Source: Leeuwenhoekiella blandensis MED217
GTDB taxonomy: Bacteria > Bacteroidota > Bacteroidia > Flavobacteriales > Flavobacteriaceae
DNA length: 64,000 nucleotides
Assembly (NCBI RefSeq): GCF_000152985.1
Contig: NZ_CH672395.1
Span: 3,195,538 to 3,259,537 of the forward strand
Direction of reading: 5' to 3'
The notes beneath the pieces are model-generated. The model was not told the DNA's origin and did no database searches. It worked only from the letters and a program-made list of their open reading frames with translations. Of the stretch, positions 23,952 through 32,106 are shown piece by piece; position 1 is the stretch's first letter, and each line of letters begins with the position of its first letter. The position numbers and the translations under genes were made by a program.

Positions 23952-24088
23952 ATTTCCGCTGAGCATATAATTGGAATTAGAATTAGACTGGAAAGATTTC
24001 CGCTGAGCACAACGTAATTAAAACTTGAATTGAATTGGAGAGATTTCCGCCTAAAGTTTATCCTGAGCGAGAGTCGAAGGACGGAAAT
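23952..24088. repeat. Two half-palindromes and one composite copy before trpA
   Basis: ATTTCCGC occurs at 23952-23959, 23996-24003 and 24043-24050, spaced 44 and 47 bp. The first two are followed by TGAGCA and lack a right arm. The third has its right arm CGGAAAT at 24082-24088, with TTTATCCTGAGCGAGAGTCG in between, the same type of insert as at 22302-22346. The AT-rich spacers between them differ. Confidence 0.75.
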
Positions 24089-24106
24089 GACTTAAAAAAT
24101 ACTATT

Positions 24107-24871
24107 ATGAACAGAATAAATACGAAATTAGAAGAAGGTAAAAAGTTGCTTTCTATATACTTCACCGCGGGTTATCCTAAACTGGAAGACACCACAACAG
24201 TTATTGAAAAGCTGGTGGAAGCCGGGGTAGATATGATCGAGATCGGTTTACCGTTTAGCGATCCCTTAGCAGATGGGCCCACGATTCAGGAGAGTTCTAC
24301 CGCAGCTTTAAAAAACGGAATGACCACCGCAAAGCTCTTTGATCAGATCAAAGACATTAGGAAAACCGTTGATATTCCGTTGATCGTGATGGGGTATTTT
24401 AATCCGATGCTTCAGTATGGTGTTGAAAAATTCTGCGCCACCTGCGCCGAAATAGGCATAGACGGACTCATCATGCCAGATCTTCCGCTTGCGGAATATG
24501 AAGAACACTATCAAGCTACTTTTGAAAAATACGGTCTTAAGATGATCTTCCTGATCACACCGCAGACTTCAGATGAGCGTATCAGACAGATCGATGCAGC
24601 AAGCGATGGTTTTATTTACATGGTGAGCAGTGCAAGTACTACAGGTAAAACTTCGGGCTTCAGCAATGTTCAAACCGATTATTTTGAACGCATCGCTGCT
24701 TTAAATCTGAAAAATCCGCAGATCGTAGGTTTTGGTATTAAAGATGAGGAAACTTTTAAGGCAGCAACACAAACCGCTCAGGGTGCCATTATAGGTTCAG
24801 CATTTATCAAAACGCTTACCGAAAAGGGTATTGAGGGCATTTCTGGCTTTATTAAAAGCATTAGACCCTAA
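24107..24871 (+). CDS. trpA: Tryptophan synthase alpha chain
   Basis: The product (254 aa) is a TIM barrel that cleaves indoleglycerol phosphate to indole, passed to TrpB. The catalytic Glu and Asp lie in DMIEIGLPFSDPLADGPTIQ (about residues 45-64), and the phosphate grip in GFGIKDEETF and IGSAFIK. I chose the ATG at 24107, which gives the usual MNRINTKLEEGKKLLSIYFTAGYP start; an in-frame start at 24035 would translate repeat sequence. Confidence 0.97.
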   Translation: MNRINTKLEEGKKLLSIYFTAGYPKLEDTTTVIEKLVEAGVDMIEIGLPFSDPLADGPTIQESSTAALKNGMTTAKLFDQIKDIRKTVDIPLIVMGYFNPMLQYGVEKFCATCAEIGIDGLIMPDLPLAEYEEHYQATFEKYGLKMIFLITPQTSDERIRQIDAASDGFIYMVSSASTTGKTSGFSNVQTDYFERIAALNLKNPQIVGFGIKDEETFKAATQTAQGAIIGSAFIKTLTEKGIEGISGFIKSIRP

Positions 24872-24955
24872 GTCTTAACCCGCTTTTAGCAAGTTCTTAT
24901 CAATAATTAACAGCTGTACTTCTTATCTTGAGGTCAACAAAAAAAGAAAACTATT

Positions 24956-25090
24956 ATGGATAAGAAATTTGAACGAACAGTAGACCAGAAAGACAGCGAT
25001 CCTACAAGCAGCCTTGGAGATCGTAAAAAGAACACCAATAAAGTGGATATTGATGAAAAAACCATCAAAGACCAACAAAACAAGCACTAA
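24956..25090 (+). CDS. Small hydrophilic hypothetical protein (44 aa)
   Basis: The frame reads MDKKFERTVDQKDSD and continues with PTSSLGDRKKN and VDIDEKTIKDQQNKH before TAA. It has no membrane segment, is strongly charged and looks disordered. It is not part of another gene, begins 84 bp after trpA and ends 25 bp before a strong terminator, which supports it being real. I do not recognise a family. Confidence 0.55.
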   Translation: MDKKFERTVDQKDSDPTSSLGDRKKNTNKVDIDEKTIKDQQNKH

Positions 25091-25115
25091 ACGCTTGGGC
25101 TAACCACCAAAAACT

Positions 25116-25148
25116 AAAAAAGCCGATACCTAACGTATCGGCCTTTTT
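25116..25148. terminator. Bidirectional terminator
   Basis: GCCGATAC (25122-25129) pairs with GTATCGGC (25135-25142), with an A-run before and a T-run after. It can end the trp/44-aa transcript and the SulP transcript, whose stop is at 25164. Confidence 0.85.
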
Positions 25149-25163
25149 AGTGCGCTATTTTCA

Positions 25164-26702
25164 TCAGGTATCGCTACCCACCAGATTGTAGGTTGGATCT
25201 TCGATAATATTCACATCGATGATCGCCTCGGCATTCTTCAGCAAACGGCGACAATCGGGGCTCAAGTGTCGTAAATAAACGGTCTTGCCCAGTTTATGAT
25301 AACGGCTGGTCACCACGTTCAAGGCTTCGATAGCCGACATATCTGCTACCCGACTTTCTTTAAAATCGATGATGATCTTGTTGGGATCGTTCAGGATATC
25401 AAACTTCTCTGTAAAATTGGTGGTCGAGGCAAAGAATAACGGTCCGTAGATCTCATAATGCTTGGTTCCTTCATCGTCTACATATTTTCTAGCTCGAATG
25501 CGTTTGGCACTTTCCCAGGCAAAAAACAAGGCAGAAAGAATCACACCAACCAACACGGCCAGTGCAAGGTTGTGCAAGATAACGGTGATAGCAGCCACGA
25601 TGATCACCAAGAAAATATCTTTTTTAGGTACTTTATTGAAAATACGCAGCGTGGCCCACTCAAAGGTTCCTACCGCTACCATAATCATCACCCCAACGAG
25701 TGCCGCCATCGGAACTTTTTCAATAACCGGCGCACCGAATAATACAATAATAAGAATGGTAAATGCAGCGATAATACCAGATAAACGCGCTCTGGATCCC
25801 GCTGAAAGATTCACCAAGGTTTGTGCGATCATCGGGCAACCTCCCATTCCGAAGAAAAATCCGTTGAGCAGGTTAGAACTTCCTTGAGCGATACACTCCC
25901 GGTTTCCGTCTCCTTTGGTTTGTGTGATCTCATCGACAAGATTCAAGGTTAGCAAACCTTCAGTAAGTCCTACTGCCGCCATCACCATAGAATAGGGTGC
26001 GATCACTTTTAAAGTTTCGTAAGAAATAGGAATTTCAGGAATATGGAACGGAGGAAAACCACCACTTACCGAAGCGATATCTTTAACCGTTTTGGTATCA
26101 ATTCCGAAGAAATACACCAACGCAAAAACCACAATTATAGCAACCAACGAAGAAGGAACCGCTTTTGTCAACTTCGGAAGAAAAATCACGATCAATACTG
26201 TAAGTGCGGCCAGACCTGCCATAATTAATAAAGGCGTGCCGGTTAACCACGCTACTTCACCGTTTATGAGGGTTTGAAATTGTTTGATCTGCGACATAAA
26301 GATGACAATAGCCAGACCGTTTACAAACCCAAACATCACCGGGTGCGGCACCAGACGAATAAACTTCCCCAGTTTAAAGAGTCCGATCAATACCTGGATG
26401 ACTCCAGCAAGTGCTACAGCCGCCAAAACATATTCTAAACCGTGGGAATTCATCAACGCGATCAGGGTGATCACGGTGGCTCCTGCTCCTCCCGAGATCA
26501 TCCCAGGACGGCCACCAAAAATCGCGGTCACTAAGCCTGCAATAAAAGAAGCATATAAACCCATCAAAGGAGGAAGACCAGCTAGAATCGCAAAAGAAAG
26601 CGATTCAGGAATCATGGTCATCGCAACCGTAAGACCGGCTAGAATTTCAGTTTTGTAATTGACCTTTTGAGTTAAATCAAATAAGTTAAATACTTTTTTC
26701 AT
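25164..26702 (-). CDS. SulP-family anion transporter with STAS domain
   Basis: The product (512 aa) is an inner-membrane transporter with about 10-14 hydrophobic segments. Features include AGLTVAMTMIPESLSFAILAGLPPLMGLYASF near residues 23-55, a typical SulP entry, and GMGGCPMIAQTLVNLSAGSRARLSG in the middle. The C-terminal STAS domain covers about residues 420-505 (KIIIDFKESRVADMSAIEAL). The family moves sulfate, bicarbonate or other anions, often with Na or H; the substrate is not clear. I start at the ATG at 26702, because the longer frame to 26771 adds a stretch without family character. A good promoter lies at 26821-26850. Confidence 0.92.
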   Translation of the reverse strand: MKKVFNLFDLTQKVNYKTEILAGLTVAMTMIPESLSFAILAGLPPLMGLYASFIAGLVTAIFGGRPGMISGGAGATVITLIALMNSHGLEYVLAAVALAGVIQVLIGLFKLGKFIRLVPHPVMFGFVNGLAIVIFMSQIKQFQTLINGEVAWLTGTPLLIMAGLAALTVLIVIFLPKLTKAVPSSLVAIIVVFALVYFFGIDTKTVKDIASVSGGFPPFHIPEIPISYETLKVIAPYSMVMAAVGLTEGLLTLNLVDEITQTKGDGNRECIAQGSSNLLNGFFFGMGGCPMIAQTLVNLSAGSRARLSGIIAAFTILIIVLFGAPVIEKVPMAALVGVMIMVAVGTFEWATLRIFNKVPKKDIFLVIIVAAITVILHNLALAVLVGVILSALFFAWESAKRIRARKYVDDEGTKHYEIYGPLFFASTTNFTEKFDILNDPNKIIIDFKESRVADMSAIEALNVVTSRYHKLGKTVYLRHLSPDCRRLLKNAEAIIDVNIIEDPTYNLVGSDT

Positions 26703-27020
26703 GAAGTAGTTTTGTGCAAAAAGCGTGTGTTTTTTATTGGGGTAAACAGTCAAAAAAATCAAGAATCGCACTTGAAATGCCCTGTTATTTAGCAGGTTAA
26801 AACCCAGCTCAATTCGGCTGCAAAAATAGCCTTTTTAATGAGAAGGGCAAGCATATCACGGCAGGATACGCCTGTAATGGTTAGAGTTTACCAATCAAGC
26901 GGTTACGCAAAGGATTTCGCCAATACAAGACATTTCAGAAGCCGTTAAACTTATATTAATCTGGTACTGCTGCAGATCGCTGGCTCGCTAAAGTCTTATT
27001 TTCGTATAAAATCACAAACT
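26703..27020. other. Divergent promoter region between SulP and sugar dehydrogenase genes
   Basis: This 318-bp gap separates genes read in opposite directions. It holds the SulP promoter at 26821-26850. On the plus strand TATTTTCG at about 26998-27005 is one base off the -7 consensus and lies before the 27021 gene. No further gene was seen. Confidence 0.5.
26821..26850 (-). promoter_or_regulatory. Promoter of the SulP gene
   Basis: Read on the minus strand: TTG (26850-26848), 19 bases, TATTTTTG (26828-26821), a full TTG-N19-TAnnTTTG match. Transcription would start near 26814, leaving a leader of about 110 bases. Confidence 0.65.
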
Positions 27021-28292
27021 ATGAAAATATACCTCTATATTTTAGCCGGTCTCGTTTTGTTCACCGGTTGCAAAAATGATAAATCAGTTTCTGAAGATAA
27101 ACAGGAAGAACTCGCCGATAATGGTCCGGTAACTGTGGAAACGACTGTGGGACCTTTAGAACTCCCTGCTCCTTTTGCTTCAGAATCGGTTACTAAACAA
27201 AGTAAGGTAGTTGCCTGGCCTGCCGGAAAAACACCGGTTGCTGCCGAAGGTTTTAAAGTAGAACGCTTTGCCGACTCCTTAAAGCATCCCCGATGGACCT
27301 ATGTTGCACCTAACAATGATATTTTTGTTGCCGAATCAAACACAAGAGACAGCGCCAATAGAATTACCTTGTTACGAGACACAAATGCTGACGGAGCTAT
27401 CGACGAACGCTATATTTTTAAAGAAGACCTCAACCAGAATTTTGGAATGCTGGTTTTAGACGGTTCGTTTTACATTGCAAACACCGATGGCTTGTACCGT
27501 TTCCCATACACCGAAGGACAAACCAAGTTAGAAGGTGAAGGCGAGAAAATCGTTGAACTTTCAGCGAGTGGTTACAACAACCACTGGACGCGAAATATCA
27601 TCACTAATGAAGCGGGAGATAAAATCTATATCTCGGTAGGATCTGCCAGTAATGTGGGAGAACAAGGAATGGAAAAAGAAGAACGCCGCGCCAATATTCT
27701 TGAAGTGAATCCTGACGGTAGCGGAGAGATCATTTATGCTTCCGGACTTAGAAATCCTGTAGGAATGGATTGGAATCCGGTGACCGGTGATCTTTGGACG
27801 GCTGTAAATGAGCGTGATGAATTAGGCAACAACTTGGTTCCCGATTATGCTACTAGCGTTAAAAAAGGCGGCTGGTACGGGTGGCCGTACAGCTATTACG
27901 GGCAGATTAATGATCCGCGATGGGAAGACGATCCGCATCAGGATTTAGTAGATCAAGCCCTCATTCCTGATGTTCCTTTAGGACCGCACACCGCTTCTTT
28001 AGGCTTTACGTTTTACACTGCAGATCAATTCCCGGAAATGTATCAAAACGGAGCATTTGTAGGACAACACGGGTCTTGGAACCGCGAACCTTTTTCTGGC
28101 TATAAAGTAGTTTTTATTCCATTTGAAAATGGAATTCCCAAAGAACCTGTTGACTTTTTAACCGGGTTTATTCCTGATGAAAACGGAAACGAAGTTTATG
28201 GTCGCCCGGTGGCAACCACAGTTGCTCCCGATGGTTCCTTATTAGTAAATGATGATGACGGCGGAGTGATCTGGCGTGTTTCTGCAGAATAA
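27021..28292 (+). CDS. Glucose/sorbosone dehydrogenase-like lipoprotein
   Basis: The product (423 aa) has a lipoprotein signal (AGLVLFTGC, Cys17) and a six-bladed beta-propeller of the PQQ-dependent soluble glucose/L-sorbosone dehydrogenase family. Visible features are EGFKVERFADSLKHPRWTYVAPNNDIFVAESNTR, SASGYNNHWTRNII with a catalytic-type His, SGLRNPVGMDWNPVTGDLWTAVNERDELG and the closing GQHGSWNREPFSGYKVVFIPF. It would act at the periplasmic face of a membrane on an unknown sugar. It is upstream of a TonB receptor on the same strand with a 116-bp gap. Confidence 0.88.
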   Translation: MKIYLYILAGLVLFTGCKNDKSVSEDKQEELADNGPVTVETTVGPLELPAPFASESVTKQSKVVAWPAGKTPVAAEGFKVERFADSLKHPRWTYVAPNNDIFVAESNTRDSANRITLLRDTNADGAIDERYIFKEDLNQNFGMLVLDGSFYIANTDGLYRFPYTEGQTKLEGEGEKIVELSASGYNNHWTRNIITNEAGDKIYISVGSASNVGEQGMEKEERRANILEVNPDGSGEIIYASGLRNPVGMDWNPVTGDLWTAVNERDELGNNLVPDYATSVKKGGWYGWPYSYYGQINDPRWEDDPHQDLVDQALIPDVPLGPHTASLGFTFYTADQFPEMYQNGAFVGQHGSWNREPFSGYKVVFIPFENGIPKEPVDFLTGFIPDENGNEVYGRPVATTVAPDGSLLVNDDDGGVIWRVSAE

Positions 28293-28408
28293 ACTAACCC
28301 ATATAAAACTTCTTGGCATTTAGTCCTTCGGCGGTGCCAAGCAGTGGGTATATGTTTTAGTATTTTTGAAGTTCATTAGAATTTCCATCCTCGATTAGCG
28401 AGTACTTT

Positions 28409-30493
28409 ATGAAAAATATTCTTTTAGGTCTGTTGTTGTTTTCCGGATGTGTATTTGCGCAAGAGAAAACAGCAACAGACTCTGTTTTTGTACGCAACAC
28501 CTTAGGTGAAGTTATCATCACCTCCACGCCTATTCAAGACAAATTGCAACGTATTCCTGCGGCGGTAAATAGCATTACGGCTGAAGATTTTCAGCGTGGT
28601 GACCAACTTTCCATCGCTAATGAGCTCAATAAAAACCCGGGAATTCAAATGCAGCAAGGTGCGCTCAACACCAGTCGCATCAGCATCAGAGGCCTAGGAG
28701 CGCGTAGTCAATATTCCACAAATCGCGTAAAGGCCTATATTGAAGGTATTCCCTTGACTACCGGAGAAGGAGAAACTACCTTAGAAGATATAGACCTCAA
28801 CCTGATCGAACGTATGGAGATTATCAAAGGCCCCGCGAGCAGCAGCTACGGAGCCGGATTGGGTGGCGCGATCAATATTTCAGTAATCAAACCAAAACCA
28901 GAAAATAGCAGGATTAGGTTGAATGGGATCGCAGGTGCTTACGGTCTTTTTAAAAGCGGAATCACTGCAATGCTTGGTAATCGTGAAACCGGCGGATTTG
29001 TAAGTTATAATCATCTCGAGAAAGATGGCTTTAGAGCCAACAGCAATTACAACCGAAACACGCTTACCGCTTATGCCAAAACACAACTTAACGAAGTGAG
29101 TTCGCTTTCTTTCTTCGGAAATTATACGCGTTTAAAAGCATTCATCCCAAGTTCTGTAAATGCTGAAACCTTGCAAAACAGTCCCGAGGATGCCGCATTC
29201 ACTTGGGGGCAAGCCCAAGGTTATGAATCTTACGACAAAGCTTTAGCCGGGCTTGCTTATAAATGGGACATCAATGCCAACAATAGCTGGCAAACCAGTG
29301 TTTTCGCCAATTACCGTGATGGGTATGAACCCCGGCCTTTTGATATTCTTGATGAAGATTCTTTTGCGTTTGGTATTCGAAGCAGTTTAAATTCGCAGTT
29401 TTCGCTATTCAATATTCCCGGAAAAAGCAGTATTGGAGTCGAATATTTTGATGAGCATTATCAAGCGCAACTCTTTGAGAATTTATATGAAGAAAACAAC
29501 GGTAACGGAAGTCTGCAAGGCAATCGCTTTAGCAATCAAGAACAAGATCGCAAATACTTAAATCTTTTCGCACAATTAAGTCTACAGCTTACGCCAAAGT
29601 TTAAAGCGGATTTAGGACTGAATTACAACCACAGCAGATACCGTCTGGACGATCACCTTAACGAAAGTAATGTCGATAACAGCGGCGTGTACACCTATCC
29701 CAGAATCTTTTTACCACAAGCCGGCCTGAGTTACGAGGTGGCTAATGATAAATTTATCTATGCCTCGATAAGTCGTGGCTTTTCTTTACCCACAGTTGCC
29801 GAAACGCTGACTCCCGAAGGCGCTATAAATCCTGAAATCAAACCTGAGATCGGTTTCAATTATGAATTAGGGCTGAAAGCACAATGGCTGGATCATAGAC
29901 TCTACACAGAGCTCGCTTTGTACACGGTACAAGTTAATGATCTCCTTGTTGCCGAACGCGTGGGTAATGATCAATACGTGGGTCGCAATGCAGGCGCTAC
30001 CGATCATAACGGGATTGAATTCTTAATCAATTATCGTGAAAATTTAACGCCAGCATGGTCGCTTCAGCCGTATGGGTCTTTAGCGCTGAATGACTATTCG
30101 TTTGATGCCTTTGTAGATAATGATGAAGATTATAGCGGAAACGAGCTTACCGGAGTTGCAGATCAGGTGATCAATCTCGGCCTGGATGTGGCTTTTCAAA
30201 ACCGTTTTAAGTTCAACATCAATTACCGTTACACCGGAAGCATTCCGTTGAATGACGCCAATACACTTTATAGCGATGCTTACAATCTGGTGAACCTTCG
30301 GGCAGATTATAGTTTTGATCTTTTTGCTAAAGTAAAAACCCGAATTTTTGCCGGCGTAAACAATGTTTTTGACACCGATTATGCTGCACAAATATTGCCT
30401 AATGCTACAGGATTTGGTGGTGCAGCACCACGTTATTATTATCCCGGAGAACCTGTAAATTTCTATACCGGATTAAACGTGAAGCTGTTTTAA
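28409..30493 (+). CDS. TonB-dependent outer-membrane receptor
   Basis: The product (694 aa) has a signal peptide (ILLGLLLFSGCVFAQ) and a plug domain at about residues 28-155 (EVIITSTPIQDKLQRIPAAVNSITAEDF, RISIRGLGARSQYSTNRVKAYIEGIP, GPASSSYGAGLGGAI). A 22-strand-type barrel follows, with TonB-receptor words FIYASISRGFSLPTVAETLTPEGAINPEIKPE and a C-terminal NFYTGLNVKLF. There is no N-terminal CarboxypepD_reg domain, unlike SusC proteins; size and sequence fit siderophore/iron-complex receptors. TATTTTTG at 28361-28368 is a likely -7 box. Two CarboxypepD_reg proteins converge on its 3' end. Confidence 0.93.
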   Translation: MKNILLGLLLFSGCVFAQEKTATDSVFVRNTLGEVIITSTPIQDKLQRIPAAVNSITAEDFQRGDQLSIANELNKNPGIQMQQGALNTSRISIRGLGARSQYSTNRVKAYIEGIPLTTGEGETTLEDIDLNLIERMEIIKGPASSSYGAGLGGAINISVIKPKPENSRIRLNGIAGAYGLFKSGITAMLGNRETGGFVSYNHLEKDGFRANSNYNRNTLTAYAKTQLNEVSSLSFFGNYTRLKAFIPSSVNAETLQNSPEDAAFTWGQAQGYESYDKALAGLAYKWDINANNSWQTSVFANYRDGYEPRPFDILDEDSFAFGIRSSLNSQFSLFNIPGKSSIGVEYFDEHYQAQLFENLYEENNGNGSLQGNRFSNQEQDRKYLNLFAQLSLQLTPKFKADLGLNYNHSRYRLDDHLNESNVDNSGVYTYPRIFLPQAGLSYEVANDKFIYASISRGFSLPTVAETLTPEGAINPEIKPEIGFNYELGLKAQWLDHRLYTELALYTVQVNDLLVAERVGNDQYVGRNAGATDHNGIEFLINYRENLTPAWSLQPYGSLALNDYSFDAFVDNDEDYSGNELTGVADQVINLGLDVAFQNRFKFNINYRYTGSIPLNDANTLYSDAYNLVNLRADYSFDLFAKVKTRIFAGVNNVFDTDYAAQILPNATGFGGAAPRYYYPGEPVNFYTGLNVKLF

Positions 30494-30495
30494 AA

Positions 30496-31275
30496 CTAAT
30501 TTCCGTCAGGGAGTTTCATTCCATTTTCACCAAATTTTTTAAGCTCGGTTTCAAAGCTATCGGCGAGTGCTATGAATTTATCTAAAAGGTCTAAGTGATT
30601 TTCTCGTTCAAGAAGATTACCCGGCAATTGCATGGCATCACAGTATTCAAAAAACAAGTTGTGGTAATATGCATCAATACCTAATTGATCTACTAAAAAA
30701 TCGTGATCAAAATAGTCATCGGTAGCAAAGAGCACCCGGTATTGTTTATAAGTAATGGGAGCATATTTTTCCTTTTGTTTGGAAGGGTCTTTTTTAAACA
30801 GACTTAAAAAAAGCCGTCCCAACTCCATAAAATCAACACCATTGGTACTGTTAGGCGGTCGGTACAACTGGCGGTTCTTTTTGATATCATTCTGAATCCT
30901 GCTGTTGAAAATACTATCGTATTCTTTGACGTCAAATTTCTTCTCCTTCGGCGCTTCGGTAAGGCGCACTTCGTCGAGTTCGTTCAGGTTCTCTTTAAGT
31001 TCAACCACCCAGATCTTTTCGAGCTGATAGGGTTCTACTACAAAAACCTGGGTTTCCATAAAAGGCGCACTAAAAACCAAAGAATCTTCTAATCGCGCAG
31101 CTAAGCTAAAATCTCCTTCATCTGTAGTCGTCGTACTTTTATGCTGCGTCAGGTTTTGCACCAAAACACCGGGAACGCGTTTATCGCCCGCATATACTTT
31201 TCCTGAAGTATTTTGAGCACGCAGTGTGCCAGCGCAAAGCAAACTGAAGCCTAGAAGAATGTATATAAATCTCAT
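30496..31275 (-). CDS. Secreted CarboxypepD_reg-like domain protein, copy 2
   Basis: The product (259 aa) has a signal peptide (IYILLGFSLLCAGTLRAQ), then a beta-sandwich of the CarboxypepD_reg-like type at about residues 24-95 (GKVYAGDKRVPGVLVQNLTQHKSTTTTDEGDFSLAARLEDSLVFS), then LEKIWVVELKENLNELDEV, and an unrecognised helical C-terminus. In SusC receptors this domain is fused to the plug; here it stands alone. It is a paralogue of the next gene with the same order of segments. The ATG at 31275 is preferred over the TTG one codon before. Its 3' end is 2 bp from that of the TonB receptor, in convergent orientation. Confidence 0.83.
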   Translation of the reverse strand: MRFIYILLGFSLLCAGTLRAQNTSGKVYAGDKRVPGVLVQNLTQHKSTTTTDEGDFSLAARLEDSLVFSAPFMETQVFVVEPYQLEKIWVVELKENLNELDEVRLTEAPKEKKFDVKEYDSIFNSRIQNDIKKNRQLYRPPNSTNGVDFMELGRLFLSLFKKDPSKQKEKYAPITYKQYRVLFATDDYFDHDFLVDQLGIDAYYHNLFFEYCDAMQLPGNLLERENHLDLLDKFIALADSFETELKKFGENGMKLPDGN

Positions 31276-31302
31276 CAAAACAATTTAGGTTGCGAAGTTA
31301 GC

Positions 31303-32055
31303 TTAATTAGTTTGTGCCTGTTTATGAAAATCGGAACTGGTCTTAAGCAGATACTCTAAAAAGCGCATTTGATTCTTTTCTTGCAAAAGACGCGCATCTA
31401 TTTTTCTACTTAAACAATAATCAAAAAACAAGGGCTCTTCTTCTCCGGTGATCGACAATTGATTTCTCAAAAGTTGCTGATTGAAGAAAGCGTCTTTTTT
31501 AAAGAATGCTTCAAGTTCGCCTAATTTTAAGATTCTAAACCGGTTAGGATCTTCTGCTTTTTCTTTTTTATCTTTCTTTATCGAATTCCATACCATTTTT
31601 CCTATCGCGATAAAATCTATCCCTCCTCCGGTAGGATTCGGACTGTACATTCCCGGATTTTCCTGAATATCTTTTTTCAGCCAGAAATTGAAGTTTTTAT
31701 CGTACTCTTCAACACTAAACTCTTTAACGGAATTAGTTGCAGTGATGGTCACGGCATCCAATTCATTTCGGTTTTCTTTCAATTCGACTACCCAGATCTC
31801 TTCAAGCTGGTAGGGCTCTATTTTATGAATTTGTGTCTTAAAAAAGGAATAACTAAAGATCAAAGAATCTCCAAGTTCAGCAGCGATCTTAAAATCTCCC
31901 TGCGCATTGGTCGAAGTCATGACATCTTGAGTCTTGTTGATAATAAGTACGCCTTCTAGCGGTTTATCATTTGCATATACTTTACCCTTAGTTTCTTGAG
32001 CTTGAAAACTAAAACTTAGCAGAAAAAATAAAACAGGGAGTAAAGGTCTTGGCAT
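31303..32055 (-). CDS. Secreted CarboxypepD_reg-like domain protein, copy 1
   Basis: The product (250 aa) has a signal peptide (LLPVLFFLLSFSFQAQ), then a CarboxypepD_reg-like domain, GKVYANDKPLEGVLIINKTQ and LGDSLIFSYSFFKTQ, then the shared words HKIEPYQLEEIWVVELKENRNELDAV. The C-terminal part keeps the paralogue's GGIDFIAIGKMVWNSIKKD versus GVDFMELGRLFLSLFKKD. The two arose by tandem duplication and have diverged widely. Function is unknown; a periplasmic role with outer-membrane transport is an inference from the neighbour. Confidence 0.83.
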   Translation of the reverse strand: MPRPLLPVLFFLLSFSFQAQETKGKVYANDKPLEGVLIINKTQDVMTSTNAQGDFKIAAELGDSLIFSYSFFKTQIHKIEPYQLEEIWVVELKENRNELDAVTITATNSVKEFSVEEYDKNFNFWLKKDIQENPGMYSPNPTGGGIDFIAIGKMVWNSIKKDKKEKAEDPNRFRILKLGELEAFFKKDAFFNQQLLRNQLSITGEEEPLFFDYCLSRKIDARLLQEKNQMRFLEYLLKTSSDFHKQAQTN

Positions 32056-32106
32056 AATCAGGTCTGTTGCATAATGACCTGATCTATGTGCTAATGTTGC
32101 AAAACT

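Noticed and set aside
23952..24050. Three regularly spaced ATTTCCGC words (44 and 47 bp) resembling a small CRISPR array
   Set aside because: The repeat is only about 8-15 bases, spacers are AT-rich and uneven, there are no cas genes, and the words are arms of the dispersed palindrome.
25462..25887. 141-codon plus-strand frame opposite the SulP gene
   Set aside because: Composition rich in Thr/Ile/Asn is that of the antisense strand of membrane helices; no promoter and overlaps a clear gene.
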